Origin: Macrothele yani
Lineage: Eukaryota > Arthropoda > Arachnida > Araneae > Macrothelidae
DNA length: 64,000 bases
Reading direction: 5' to 3'
Assembly: GCA_039090855.1 (NCBI GenBank)
Contig: CM077011.1
Span: 17,795,001 to 17,859,000, forward strand
The position numbers and the translations under genes are program-made. The notes beneath the pieces are model-generated. The model searched no databases. It was not told the DNA's origin and saw only the letters and a program-made list of their open reading frames with translations. This document shows, piece after piece, positions 62,401-64,000 of this stretch (the first letter of the stretch is position 1; the number at the start of each line of letters is the position of its first letter).

Positions 62401-64000
62401 GTTTGTTATACGTTATTAAACGGCTTTCTTCTTCAATTGGTTTTTCTCAATCTGAATCTGTGTGTTAGATTAACTTCATAGGTTCCTCATAACATAGTTC
62501 ATTTGTAATCTTACTGTATTTCAAATAATATTTTGGATTTGGACTTATGAATGAATTGGAATGCACTTCAAATGATTTTACTGGCTAAGCCCAGCACGTT
62601 ACATAGCAATTGTACGGGCCGTAATATTTTTCCGTGTGGAAATAGAACATATTTGAGATTTAGACAACGCTATTTCCCATAGTCTTCTTTCATAACATAT
62701 ATTTATATGTGTGTGTTTTGTCTCTTGAAGGGTAGCTGACTTCATTCAGTGTGAATGACTAACATCAGTACGTAAGTTCAAGCAGCACAAACGTGAGGAA
62801 ATGTAAAGACAAGGACAATTTCTCTGAAACGAGTAACAGTAAAAGTGTCCAAAAGACGGAATTTCGGATATTTCTTTGGGTAGCTGTATCTAAGAACAGA
62901 ACTACAACCCTTTCCTGCTATTTGGTGCAAAAGCATTGCATTTCTGGAAGGGAACCATGATAAGTGATGTAAAAGGGATTATTAACGAAAAAAGCATCTA
63001 CCATGTAAATTTATTTCCCAAACCCTTTAAGCGGCCGATGTACCTGCCCCAAATGGGACCCCAAAATGTTCTGCAGTCCCCAAACAGAAATAGCAACACA
63101 GCGGCCAGGTTTTACGAAAGCTACGGCAAAACAATTCCTTTCTCCCTCTCGTCTCAACACTATCGACCATAAGCAGTCACTTTAATTCTTTGTTCTGTTT
63201 TCCATGACCCAAACCATTGTGGTGAAGGGCTAGTCCGGCTGACAAGGACATTATGAAACTGGCAGAAATAAATAATTCAAACGTTCTCTCACCCCGTGAC
63301 CACTCTCATAGTTCTTTTAGCAGGTAAAAAAATAATCATTCAGAAAGACTTAGTATAAATAATAAGTCCTCCAAATGAGTACTGTGAATAACAAAATTAA
63401 GCGGAAACCAATCCTTCCTGATGCTTAGGTTCACTCGTTCCAGCCAATTTTGGCGCACTTCTTAGACAGCGAATATGTTATTTCAAGCTGATTTCATCCC
63501 ATTTTGCTAAACCCGAGTTTACTTGGTCCAACAGATTTAAGGGTTAATATTTTCATCTCACGAATATTCATCTACTTCGGACAATAGTTCTTCACAAGCA
63601 TCCTATGGATCTCGTCTTGCGCTAGCTGACTGAGAAGGTATTTCCGAAAGAATCTGACATACAATTCTTGTCCACTTGGGCTGGCATTTTTTTTTTTTTT
63701 TTTTTTTTGCTTTTCCAGTTTCTACATCGAATTCTATGCAATGTTTTCCATCATTCATTCACTCTTGAGAGGCTTAAGAATCTATTTCATTTGTCAGTCC
63801 CAAACTATAAACAATTTCTCACTATTTATTTATGTCACAGACGAAATAAAATCTTTCCGGATGCTCAAACAATTTCTCGTACAAATTTTTTTGTTTAGCG
63901 GTTTTCCAAAATTTATTTATGAGATGCTGTAAATGTTTAGAAAAGAAGATGCATACCTCAATCTTAGTGATAAAATTATGCAATGACTTCTTGCCGTGTT
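62401..64000. other. AT-rich stretch, no recognised gene
   Basis: Only a T run at about 63690-63708 stands out. The short frames have no motif. Confidence 0.45.

Overview
This window is AT-rich eukaryotic intergenic DNA packed with decayed transposable elements. I recognise no host protein-coding gene. The mix (many Tc1-like and mariner-like DNA transposons, piggyBac, pogo and hAT remnants, an RTE-type LINE, a Penelope-like element with a GIY-YIG nuclease, several tRNA-derived SINEs, long minisatellites) points to an invertebrate, most likely an arthropod and perhaps an arachnid. That assignment is inference from repeat content only.

Layout. 1-10 kb: a LINE fragment, piggyBac and mariner pieces, a hAT-like element (3893-5238) holding a truncated RTE copy that itself holds a 378-bp MITE, a SINE palindrome near 7.2 kb and a modular tandem-repeat element (8.1-9.3 kb). 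10-14 kb: two Tc1-like elements with recognisable ends and a 21-bp minisatellite. 14-20.5 kb: mostly unrecognised AT-rich sequence, with a 142-bp-arm SINE palindrome at 16.03-16.35 kb, an unusual single-copy-looking tract at 16.4-17.06 kb and two SINE copies at 17.2-17.8 kb. 20.5-25.5 kb: a mariner whose reading frame contains a 36-bp minisatellite, separated from its C-terminal part by a Tc1-like element and a higher-order 31-bp array. 25.5-34 kb: a mariner end expanded into a 32-bp array, SINEs, a nearly full-length RTE LINE (28.93-32.13 kb) and a Penelope-like element with inverted flanks (32.24-33.63 kb). 34-43 kb: hairpins, a mariner expanded into a 29-bp array, two head-on Tc1 fragments, a TTAA-flanked fold-back MITE, a second modular tandem-repeat element and a hAT-like element. 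43-50 kb: mariner and Tc1-like pseudogenes and a 57-bp satellite. 50-64 kb: inverted partners of the modular elements, a Penelope-related fold-back, a defective pogo element, more SINEs and a Tc1-like element near 61 kb.

Three themes stand out. (1) Several unrelated transposase remnants have been tandemly amplified from within their own coding sequence, giving arrays of 29, 32 and 36 bp in three mariners, and probably of about 60 bp in a Tc1 and 87 bp in a pogo. (2) The Penelope-like element and a fold-back at 52.0-52.4 kb carry four hammerhead-ribozyme-like motifs, each with its own inactivating change. (3) Inverted or head-to-head architectures recur at every scale: SINE palindromes, perfect hairpins and long-range inverted repeat pairs.

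All transposase and reverse-transcriptase genes here are broken. Nothing suggests an operon or host pathway. The closest to intact is the RTE LINE, broken only by three single-base homopolymer differences that could be real mutations or assembly errors.
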